DNA from: UBA2632 sp964452155
GTDB taxonomy: Bacteria; Bacteroidota; Bacteroidia; Bacteroidales; Dysgonomonadaceae
NCBI GenBank assembly: GCA_964452155.1
Contig: CAYVLC010000136.1
Location: 1 to 7,404, forward strand
Direction of reading: 5' to 3'
DNA: 7,404 nucleotides
In this document: positions 1 to 5,767 of the stretch, piece by piece
Numbering within the stretch: position 1 is the stretch's first letter
How the letters are laid out: the number at the start of each line of letters is the position of its first letter
Program-made: the position numbers and the translations under genes
The notes under the pieces: generated by a model
Database searches by the model: none
Told to the model about the DNA's origin: nothing
What the model saw: the letters and a program-made list of their open reading frames with translations, nothing else

Positions 1-46
1 TTCAGTTTTTACAACGCTGCAACTTCAGTTTTTACAAAGCTGCAAC
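1..46. repeat. 23-bp tandem duplication over the DUF302 stop codon
   Basis: Bases 1-23 and 24-46 are two adjacent copies of a 23-base unit beginning TTCAGTTTTTACAA and ending GCTGCAAC. They differ at a single base (C at 15 versus A at 38). Copy 24-46 contains the last codons (Val-Ala-Ala-Leu) and TAA stop of the minus-strand DUF302 gene. Copy 1-23 lies just downstream of that stop. The unit is not a multiple of three and sits after the stop, so the protein is not changed. The window edge coincides with the repeat edge, so further copies could lie outside. Confidence 0.9.
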
Positions 47-418
47 CACCTTCTGCAATTTGTTACTTATTTCGCTTGCAATGTTTGCCAGCTCTTTGTT
101 TTCGATGGCTTGCATGCTTGCTTTAGGATCTACTGTAGCTACTTCTATCTGACCATTATCTAGTTCCTGCAAAATTACATTACAAGGCAGCATAGTACCT
201 ACTTTGTCTTCGGCTTTCAGTGCTTTGTGAGCAAAAGAAGGGCTACAGGCCCCCAATATTTGATATTTTCTGAAATCAACATCGAGTTTCTTTTTAAAAG
301 TTGCCTGCACATCTATCTCTGTAAGAATGCCAAAGCCCTCTTTTTCTAGTGCTGCAATTACTCGTTTTTTCACTGATTCGAAATCTCCTGTTATTGTTGT
401 ATTGAAATAATAAGCCAT
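32..418 (-). CDS. DUF302 domain protein
   Basis: This is a complete 128-residue cytoplasmic protein with no signal peptide or membrane segment, the usual size for a single-domain DUF302 protein. The family hallmarks are visible: an N-terminal strand-helix (residues 1-30, ending KEGFGILTEIDV), then LGACSPSFAHKAL at about 55-67 and GTMLPCNVIL at about 74-83. These match the conserved LGAC.P..A..AL and G.LLPCNV segments of the family. Cys58 and Cys79 are the two conserved cysteines. The biochemical function of DUF302 is not established; members are small alpha/beta proteins sometimes found near heme, sulfur or redox genes, so no role is assigned. The ATG at 418 is chosen because the DUF302 fold begins at once (MAYYFNTTI). 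The gene stands alone here, with no co-directional neighbour in view. Its 3' end is tandemly duplicated. Confidence 0.9.
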   Translation of the reverse strand: MAYYFNTTITGDFESVKKRVIAALEKEGFGILTEIDVQATFKKKLDVDFRKYQILGACSPSFAHKALKAEDKVGTMLPCNVILQELDNGQIEVATVDPKASMQAIENKELANIASEISNKLQKVVAAL

Positions 419-454
419 AATAGTATGTTTAAAATGTTATAATATATATTTCTC

Positions 455-490
455 TAGATGTGGTAGATTGTTTATAATCAACTACATCTA
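455..490. promoter_or_regulatory. imperfect palindrome upstream of the DUF302 gene
   Basis: TAGATGTGGTAGATT (455-469) and AATCAACTACATCTA (476-490) are inverted repeats with 13 of 15 positions complementary and a 6-base spacer. The element lies 37-72 bases upstream of the DUF302 start, where an operator or leader hairpin would be expected. On the minus strand it is followed by AT-rich sequence but no T-tract, so it does not look like a terminator. The role is inferred from position only. Confidence 0.45.
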
Positions 491-1111
491 TTATAACATA
501 TCAATGGGGGATATAGTTTAGAACTTTCGAAATCAGGTTTTCAAATTGGTGCTCTCATATGTAGAAATCAGATTGATTCTCTGCTAAAAGGTCGTTCAAT
601 AGAGAATTTTTTTGCGCTTCTATAACACAGGAATGAGCTCAAGGAAATCCTCAATTTCAACCTACCACGGCGCGAGACATAAGTGCTCTATAAATTGATA
701 CAAGCGTTGACTTTGACGTTTTCTTATCAAAGACACAAAAGGAACAGATTTCTGAAAGACACTATACAGTGAGTTTATTTTTAGTGATATTATTTTACTC
801 ATCTAAAAGTATGAATTTTACCAATTTAGTTAAAGTGAAGTTCTTTAAAAACAAATATTCAATTTGTCTTGTTATAAATCAAAAGTTTACATTAATCCAT
901 ATAATAAGCTGTTTGTGTTTTAAATTGCTTTTAAACAGCTTTTAATATTATCAAAATGATTAATCGCAATTGACTATTTAACGACTATTTAAGATTGATG
1001 AACTGATGAGATGTATAAACAGTCAAATAGTATAGAACAGCCAAGTTTGTTATCATTAAAATCTCAAAAGAGCGATTAAAAAACACGCCAAAAGCAAATA
1101 AGATAGAAAGC
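491..1111. other. gene-poor spacer, possible decayed coding remnant
   Basis: No intact gene is seen on either strand. In the plus frame beginning at 497 the translation stays fairly open to 770, with stops near 620, 680 and 770. Pieces read like ordinary protein (for example IDSLLKGRSIENFFALL and HRNELKEILNFNL), but I do not recognise a family. The GC-richer patch around 661-680 (CCACGGCGCGAGAC) stands out from its AT-rich surroundings. A 9-bp inverted repeat AAGCTGTTT/AAACAGCTT lies at 906-914/933-941, and GACTATTTAA occurs twice at 972-981 and 983-992. A decayed gene is possible but weakly supported. Confidence 0.3.
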
Positions 1112-1147
1112 ATGAAATTGATAACTCAGAAAAAACAGGTAACTTGA
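1112..1147 (+). CDS. possible 11-codon leader ORF overlapping the next start
   Basis: ATG at 1112 opens a short frame encoding MKLITQKKQVT and ending at TGA (1145-1147). That stop overlaps the TTG start of the following gene (1144-1146) in the string TTGA, the geometry of translational coupling. The frame is far too short to judge by composition, and the overlap could be chance. If translated, ribosomes ending here would be placed on the weak TTG start. Confidence 0.25.
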   Translation: MKLITQKKQVT

Positions 1148-1971
1148 TAAAAAAAATATTATTTATTACAGCTTTGCTCATTAGCTTTGGAGTGAGCCAT
1201 TCCAAAGCTCAGTTTCTAAATAAGTTGAAAAAAAGAGTTTTGGAAAAGACCGAGGAATTGGTTATAGATAAAGCAGCCAACAAGGTGGCCGATAAAGCTG
1301 CAGACAAAACAGGCGAGGCTATGGACAAATTGCTGAATCCCGACTTTGGATCAATAATGAGTCCGATGGGCAAGAAGGTCGATATGTCTAAATTGCCAGC
1401 TTCATACATTTTCGATTATCGGTATGCCATGAAAATGAGCACCCAAGAAGGAGAAGTTGACATGGATTACTATCTCAGCAAAACAGAACCCTACATGGGT
1501 ATGAAAATGAGTATGGGGGAAGACAAAAACATAAGTATGTCGATGGTATTTGACGAAGGTAATAAAACACTCTTTACTTATGTGAATGGTATGGCAATGG
1601 CCACAGAAATGGATTTAAGCAATGCAGTGGAGGAAGAGGATGCAGATATGTACAACAATTACACTTTTAAAGAATTGCCCAACCGAGAGTTTCTAGGTTA
1701 TGACTGCATTGGACGCGAAATGGAAAACGAGGAGTACAAATTTACTATCTATATTGCTCCCGATATGGAAGCAGGCTTCGGAAACATGTTTAAAAGTGAA
1801 CACGCCAACATACCGCCAGTTATGCAGAAATTCTCTGAAGAATATAAAAACGGATTAATGATGTATATGGAAATGGTTGATAAGAAAAACGAGAAAAAGA
1901 AAAATACCAACGCCACCATGGAGTGTGTAGCTTTTGAACCAACAAATTTGGTTATTAATACCAGACAATAA
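1144..1971 (+). CDS. secreted Met-rich protein, DUF4412-like
   Basis: This is a 275-residue exported protein. Residues 1-22 form a signal peptide (MIKK, then a hydrophobic core ILFITALLISFGV, cleavage probably after SKA before Gln23). Residues 26-63 are a charged Lys/Ala/Asp helix with repeated DKAA-type units, likely a coiled coil or amphipathic helix. Residues 85-270 look like a beta-rich domain with alternating methionines (YMGMKMSMG near 117-125, SMSM at 131-134). In all 27 of 275 residues are Met. Cys188 and Cys261 could form a disulfide. The pattern resembles secreted DUF4412-type proteins of Bacteroidota; that assignment is from memory of the family style and is moderate. The start is TTG at 1144: the only ATG nearby (1112) is in another frame, the in-frame upstream stop is TAA at 1099, and TTG gives an exact signal peptide. 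AGG at 1137-1139 may be a weak ribosome site. The gene ends at the convergent terminator. Confidence 0.75.
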   Translation: MIKKILFITALLISFGVSHSKAQFLNKLKKRVLEKTEELVIDKAANKVADKAADKTGEAMDKLLNPDFGSIMSPMGKKVDMSKLPASYIFDYRYAMKMSTQEGEVDMDYYLSKTEPYMGMKMSMGEDKNISMSMVFDEGNKTLFTYVNGMAMATEMDLSNAVEEEDADMYNNYTFKELPNREFLGYDCIGREMENEEYKFTIYIAPDMEAGFGNMFKSEHANIPPVMQKFSEEYKNGLMMYMEMVDKKNEKKKNTNATMECVAFEPTNLVINTRQ

Positions 1972-2024
1972 TCAATTAGAAAAGAATGGGTTAAGCTGTA
2001 TGTCTAACTCCTTGTTCTTGACCT

Positions 2025-2075
2025 AAAAAAGAGTAGCAGTTGATTGAAATATATAATCAACTGCTACTCTTTTTT
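2025..2075. terminator. bidirectional Rho-independent terminator
   Basis: The arms at 2025-2045 (AAAAAAGAGTAGCAG...) and 2055-2075 (...CTGCTACTCTTTTTT) are perfectly complementary over 21 bp with a 9-base loop (2046-2054). The A-tract on the left and T-tract on the right let the hairpin end transcripts on both strands. It sits exactly between the 3' ends of two convergent genes, 53 bases after the Met-rich protein and 23 bases after the fucosidase. Confidence 0.95.
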
Positions 2076-2098
2076 CTGTGATTTGTAATAGAATAAAA

Positions 2099-3925
2099 TT
2101 ATTTCATCTCTGTTATCTTGAATGTCCAAGCCTCATGGCTAGGTATTTCGTTGTATTCAATTGTTGATAAATCAACGATTAGCTCACCATTTTTATACGA
2201 CCAGGGCAACAATCCCTCTCTACCCAAAAGGCTTATTTCTGATGTTTGGGGTGGGTTAGGAACATGCAAAGAAAGTTTAGCTCCAGGCCACTCAAAACAT
2301 ATAGCATATAGGTTGCCATTGTTTTTGGTGTAAGCTATATGCTGACGCATAGATTGATATACAGCATTTAGTCCGTCGCCTTCTTTTTTACTAGAAGTAG
2401 AAAACAGGTTCTTTTGTGGAACAACCTCTTCGGGCAGAGATGCTGTTTGCCAAGAAATAATAGCTTTTGCACCCATCTGCTTTTCGCTATAGTCTATTTT
2501 GATAGGGTAGAGCTTGCCTTCTTCGAGTCGTATTTTGCCTTTGAGGTTGGTTCCCGAATTTTCTCGCATTGCTTCAGAAAAAGTTCCAGTCTCTTTGCTA
2601 TCCCATTTGCTGAATAGCAATTTGTCGCCAATGGTCAGTTGAATACCGTCGTCACCATCAATGTTTCCATAAAATGTATATTCGTTAGTTGCATCGGGTC
2701 TGATAAATCCACTCCACTGAGCTGTAAAGTTATCTTCAGTAATTGGGTAGCCAGGAGAGTTTCGCACCCAATTGAAATTTACTTCCGAATCGATACGTTG
2801 CAATTCAACTGGTTTGTCTTCACCAGATTTCTCCCATTTGGTTGCCCCATAGATGGCTTCTTCGTTTATCTTTAACCACGAGCCCAATGCCTCAATACGT
2901 TCTTGTTGTAACAAGGGTATTTTGCCATCGGCAGCAGGGCCAACATTAATGATTAATCCACCACCATAAGCTACTGTTCGTGCAAAAAGATGAATGAGCT
3001 CTTTCGAAGTCATATAAGCAGATAGCTTTTCGTTGCGATTGAGACCAAATGAGCGACCAAGACCACGAACTTCTGCCCATGGGCGATCAGTTTTTAATCC
3101 CCCCGAGCTGTATTCGGGTGTTTTAAAACCAATATCGGCTCCTCCTCCCCAACGATCGTTTACAATAGCATCGGGGCCCACTAGATCGTAGTACCATGCT
3201 ATAAGCTGCCGTGCATGCCAGTCTTCGGCAGAGTTGTACCACTCGCCATCGGTAAAAATAAGATCGGGGCGATATGTGCCAACTACCTCTTTAAACTGAG
3301 GAATCATGTGTTGGTCAACATAGTTTTTTATAGAGTCATGTGGGTCTTCATACCAATAGTGCAACGGATTGTTCCATTCTGGAAGCGAGTAGTATAGACC
3401 AAATCTGATAGCTTGCTTCTTTACAGCATCAGATAGCTCGCCCACTATGTCGCGTTTTGGCCCTACATCTACACTGTTCCACCCTGGAGCATATTTGCTT
3501 GGCCACAGTGCGTATCCATCGTGATGTTTCGATACCAATACAATATATTTAGCTCCAGCATTTTTAAATATTGTAGCCCATTCGTCTGCATCAAAAAGCT
3601 CTGCTTTGAAAAGTGGAGCAAAATCGCGGTAGGTAAAATCCTCGCCGAAGTTCTTTTTTACAAATTCGACCCTGTCTTTGTTGCCATTTCTAAGACCAAG
3701 TAGCGACCACTCGGCATAAGACTCTGCACCACCATACGAAGGAACAGAATATACGCCCCAGTGTATAAAAATGCCCAACTTAGCATCTTTAAACCACTGT
3801 GGATAGGGTCTAGCTTGCAATTCTTCCCATGTTACTTCTTCAAAGCTTTGTTGTGCAAATGCAGTGGGAGCAACAAAAAATAGGGCCATTGCCAATAAGT
3901 AAATAAAATGTTTTTTTGTGTTCAT
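2099..3925 (-). CDS. GH29 alpha-L-fucosidase with PA14 domain
   Basis: This is a 608-residue exported retaining alpha-L-fucosidase that would remove terminal alpha-linked L-fucose from glycans, acting in the periplasm or at the surface. Residues 1-24 are a signal peptide ending AFA before QQ. The GH29 TIM barrel spans about 35-365: HWG at 55-57, SKHHDGYALW from about 132, and LIFTDGEW with Asp226 as the predicted nucleophile. Glu285 in PWAEVRG is a candidate acid/base. GGGLIINVGPAADG (about 321-334) is the typical barrel end. Residues 381-507 form a PA14 domain (VNFNWV, GFIRPDATNEYTFYGNIDGDDGIQL and IDYSEKQMGAKAIISW), placed before the C-terminal beta-sandwich (about 514-608). PA14 usually binds carbohydrate. 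The ATG at 3925 is chosen for its signal peptide; an in-frame GTG at 4003 would add 26 residues and bury it. It lies 77 bases after the lipoprotein gene, probably in the same transcript. The substrate is not readable from sequence. Confidence 0.93.
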   Translation of the reverse strand: MNTKKHFIYLLAMALFFVAPTAFAQQSFEEVTWEELQARPYPQWFKDAKLGIFIHWGVYSVPSYGGAESYAEWSLLGLRNGNKDRVEFVKKNFGEDFTYRDFAPLFKAELFDADEWATIFKNAGAKYIVLVSKHHDGYALWPSKYAPGWNSVDVGPKRDIVGELSDAVKKQAIRFGLYYSLPEWNNPLHYWYEDPHDSIKNYVDQHMIPQFKEVVGTYRPDLIFTDGEWYNSAEDWHARQLIAWYYDLVGPDAIVNDRWGGGADIGFKTPEYSSGGLKTDRPWAEVRGLGRSFGLNRNEKLSAYMTSKELIHLFARTVAYGGGLIINVGPAADGKIPLLQQERIEALGSWLKINEEAIYGATKWEKSGEDKPVELQRIDSEVNFNWVRNSPGYPITEDNFTAQWSGFIRPDATNEYTFYGNIDGDDGIQLTIGDKLLFSKWDSKETGTFSEAMRENSGTNLKGKIRLEEGKLYPIKIDYSEKQMGAKAIISWQTASLPEEVVPQKNLFSTSSKKEGDGLNAVYQSMRQHIAYTKNNGNLYAICFEWPGAKLSLHVPNPPQTSEISLLGREGLLPWSYKNGELIVDLSTIEYNEIPSHEAWTFKITEMK

Positions 3926-4002
3926 ACTGTAGAGAAAAATTTTACTTAAATTGAAAGTGATTATTTGTTTTGGTAAAGTAAAGTAAAGATACAACTGCCA
4001 CA

Positions 4003-5310
4003 CTATTTATTTTTATGCGCCCAGTCGTAAAACATTTCAATAGATTTGGCTAATACTCCTGCCGAACCTTTAAAATCTCCAGATCCTGATGGCTTATTAT
4101 CAATTGTGTACCACTCATAAAAACCATCGTTTTCAAGAACTCGTTCCATCATTGGTTTAGACAATTCGTAAGCTTCTTCTATAAACCCATTGGCTATAAG
4201 TTGCTGTATTATTCTACCGCCATACCATGTCCAATCACCTCCGTTTTGATAAATGTACGAATCGAACAGATCACCCGAGACTTCTCCTAGAACTTTTTTA
4301 GGATATGGAGGATATACTGTTAGTCCAATAGAAGGTGCTCCAGAAAGCGCAACATTGTTTTTCATGTGAGCAAGCGCGGCTGCAATCTCTTCTCGGTTTA
4401 GTACTCTAGCTTCAATGGCCAATGCTGTGCCTCCGTGGTAATGTATTTTGTTTTCATCAAAATCTTCAGGGAAGGGCGAGTTTTCGGTATATAAATGGGG
4501 AATGAATTTGTTATTATCACTGTCCCACAAGTGTTTTTTTATATTGTTTTTTATCTCTGTAGATAGTTTTCCCCATTTATTTTGTTGCTCTTGGTTTGCT
4601 GCCATATTCGAAAGGTTTTCTAGGGCTATGCTAAACATTGCATTGTCATAGACATCGATACTCCAATGTGTAAATTCGTCAGTATCTACATTTCCATTCT
4701 CTACCTGCACATCTCCCCAGTCGAAAGTTGTAGCTCCCGTAATTAAACCATATTTATCGGAAAACCTTTCTGCAAGTAGGTATTCTACAGACCAAACAAG
4801 TCTTGCATAAACAGTTTTTCCGGCCACTATTTCGTCAAGAATTGCTTTGTCACCCGTTTTAACTATGTATTTATAAATAATTTGAATCAGTGAAGTTTCT
4901 TGGTCTGTTTCAACTGTGTTTTTAAACCCTATATGATTTAATGCTGTAGGAGAATCGTATGGATTGGGATCGCCCCACGTAAAAGCTTCACGAGGAACAT
5001 AACCATCCAACAACTCCCCATTTTCTTGCTGAAAATGAAAAAACATGAGTATGTTTTCGCGAATAATTGCGTTATCATACTCTTCAACTGAAAGCTCAAT
5101 AAAAGTATTCAAATCGCGTGCCCACACCATTTGATAGCCCGAGCCTGCATAAAAGCCCTTCTTCATTAGTTGACGAGCCATACTGTCTACTTTTTGAATG
5201 TTTATATCGGATAGAATTTGCGTTGATAGTTTTTGTTTATCATTATTATCACTTTTATTACCACATGACATTAACGCAGCTAATACAAATAGAAAGACAA
5301 TTTTTTTCAT
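4003..5310 (-). CDS. lipoprotein, (alpha/alpha)6-toroid glycosidase-like
   Basis: This is a 435-residue predicted lipoprotein. MKKIVFLFVLAALMSC is a lipoprotein signal with Cys16 as the lipidated residue, followed by a polar GNKSDNNDK tether. The rest looks like a six-hairpin (alpha/alpha)6 barrel as in clan GH-G/GH-L enzymes. Segments include YQMVWARDLNTFIEL (about 59-73), ENGELLDGYVPRE (about 96-108), TVETDQETSL (about 132-141), TTFDWGDV (about 194-201), IDVYDNAM, GGDWTWYGGRIIQQL (about 357-371), GFYEWY (about 396-401) and GSAGVLAKSIEMF (about 415-427). Acids in WARD, the ETDQE stretch and FDWGD are catalytic candidates. I cannot name the GH family; glycogen-debranching-like, GH63-like or rhamnosidase-like relatives are possible. 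Its place ahead of a fucosidase gene suggests it acts on the same glycan. ATG 5310 is preferred; ATG 5337 would add nine residues (MKRIKPKVE) and cannot be excluded. It is the first gene of the two-gene unit. Confidence 0.8.
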   Translation of the reverse strand: MKKIVFLFVLAALMSCGNKSDNNDKQKLSTQILSDINIQKVDSMARQLMKKGFYAGSGYQMVWARDLNTFIELSVEEYDNAIIRENILMFFHFQQENGELLDGYVPREAFTWGDPNPYDSPTALNHIGFKNTVETDQETSLIQIIYKYIVKTGDKAILDEIVAGKTVYARLVWSVEYLLAERFSDKYGLITGATTFDWGDVQVENGNVDTDEFTHWSIDVYDNAMFSIALENLSNMAANQEQQNKWGKLSTEIKNNIKKHLWDSDNNKFIPHLYTENSPFPEDFDENKIHYHGGTALAIEARVLNREEIAAALAHMKNNVALSGAPSIGLTVYPPYPKKVLGEVSGDLFDSYIYQNGGDWTWYGGRIIQQLIANGFIEEAYELSKPMMERVLENDGFYEWYTIDNKPSGSGDFKGSAGVLAKSIEMFYDWAHKNK

Positions 5311-5351
5311 TTCAACTTTTGGTTTAATACGCTTCATTATTACTTTTTATG

Positions 5352-5385
5352 TGCTCAAAGTTTATTATTTGTTTTCATTTGAGCA
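5352..5385. promoter_or_regulatory. inverted repeat in leader of the glycosidase unit
   Basis: TGCTCAAA (5352-5359) and TTTGAGCA (5378-5385) are perfect 8-bp inverted repeats with an 18-base AT-rich spacer, 42-75 bases upstream of the lipoprotein ATG at 5310. If transcription starts near 5392 the pair would form a hairpin in the untranslated leader. It could equally be a two-half-site operator. No known consensus is claimed. Confidence 0.4.
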
Positions 5386-5398
5386 GCATAGTTCAGCA

Positions 5399-5406
5399 CA
5401 AATTTA
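5399..5406 (-). promoter_or_regulatory. candidate -7 box for the glycosidase/fucosidase unit
   Basis: On the minus strand this reads TAAATTTG, a full match to the Bacteroidota -7 pattern TAnnTTTG, about 90 bases upstream of the lipoprotein start. The nearest upstream TTG (plus-strand CAA at 5421-5423) is only 14 bases away, shorter than the usual 19-21, so the -33 element is unsatisfactory. A second TAAATTTG occurs at 5451-5458. One of the two is the likely promoter. Confidence 0.35.
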
Positions 5407-5455
5407 CATTTTAAATATGACAATAAAAAAAGTAGTCTAACGTTTCCGTTCAAAT

Positions 5456-5605
5456 TTAATCAATACGTTTGTTTATGAATAATGGTTGAGCACCAAATCC
5501 ATCAAGAATAAGAGATTGGGAATTATCATTTAATATTCTTAAGAGGTTGATTTTCATTGGGCCTATCTTTTCAAATCTATTGTTATAGATAGTATCATCA
5601 AACAT
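5456..5605 (-). CDS. possible 49-residue small ORF in divergent spacer
   Basis: An ATG at 5605 opens a frame of 49 codons ending TAA at 5456-5458. It encodes MFDDTIYNNRFEKIGPMKI, continuing with LLRILNDNSQSLILDGFG and ending in FINKRID. The frame is also open upstream of the ATG, back to a stop near 5667, which is long for such AT-rich DNA. It is co-directional with the glycosidase unit, with its stop 145 bases before that unit's start. No signal peptide, membrane segment or known family is recognised. It could be a real small protein, the tail of a decayed gene, or chance. Confidence 0.25.
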   Translation of the reverse strand: MFDDTIYNNRFEKIGPMKINLLRILNDNSQSLILDGFGAQPLFINKRID

Positions 5606-5661
5606 GTTTTTAAACACAACAGCTGTAATATGTAAAATAATAAAAATACTAATCGTAAATC

Positions 5662-5692
5662 TTGATTAAACCATAAGAGTGGCGTATATTTG
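5662..5692 (+). promoter_or_regulatory. Bacteroidota-type promoter of the isomerase gene
   Basis: TTG (5662-5664), a 20-base spacer and TATATTTG (5685-5692) match the primary sigma factor pattern of Bacteroidota (TTTG, 19-21 bases, TAnnTTTG), except for the first T of the -33 element. Transcription should begin near 5699, giving a leader of about 70 bases before the ATG at 5768. Confidence 0.8.
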
Positions 5693-5694
5693 TG

Positions 5695-5713
5695 TTAATG
5701 CGATAACGATTAA
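5695..5713. promoter_or_regulatory. operator-like site at the isomerase start point
   Basis: TTAATGCGATAACGATTAA spans the predicted transcription start. The outer five bases (TTAAT/ATTAA) are inverted repeats. Inside, CGAT-AA-CGAT (5701-5710) is a short direct repeat. A repressor bound here would block transcription from the adjacent promoter. No specific regulator can be named from the sequence, and the core is not symmetric. Confidence 0.3.
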
Positions 5714-5767
5714 ATAAAAGAACACCGAGTTGTGTGAAATCACGTATATTATCTTAAAAATAAAGCT

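Noticed and set aside
906..941. Inverted repeat AAGCTGTTT/AAACAGCTT as a terminator
   Set aside because: No plus-strand gene lies upstream to terminate, the loop is 18 bases and the stem is AT-rich; noted only as spacer content.
811..945. Short plus-strand ORF (about 44 residues) starting MNFTNLVKVKFF
   Set aside because: It has the low-complexity Lys/Phe/Ile/Leu composition expected from AT-rich noncoding DNA and no recognisable motif.
972..992. GACTATTTAA repeated twice as an operator
   Set aside because: Two 10-base AT-rich copies 11 bases apart are plausible by chance and match no known site.
3926..4003. GTG-started extension of the fucosidase by 26 residues, overlapping the lipoprotein stop by one base
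   Set aside because: The extension would place polar and aromatic residues ahead of a complete signal peptide that begins at ATG 3925, so it is most likely untranslated.
2118..5440. Several plus-strand ORFs of 60-80 codons opposite the fucosidase and lipoprotein genes
   Set aside because: They lie antisense to well-supported genes, have no family features and are shadows of coding sequence.
5575..5590. ATCTAT-tgtt-ATAGAT hairpin
   Set aside because: A six-pair stem with a single GC pair in AT-rich DNA is expected by chance.
5733..5742. GTGAAATCAC as a CRP-like half-palindrome
   Set aside because: The spacer is 2 bases rather than the 6 of a CRP site, and it lies downstream of the predicted start point.
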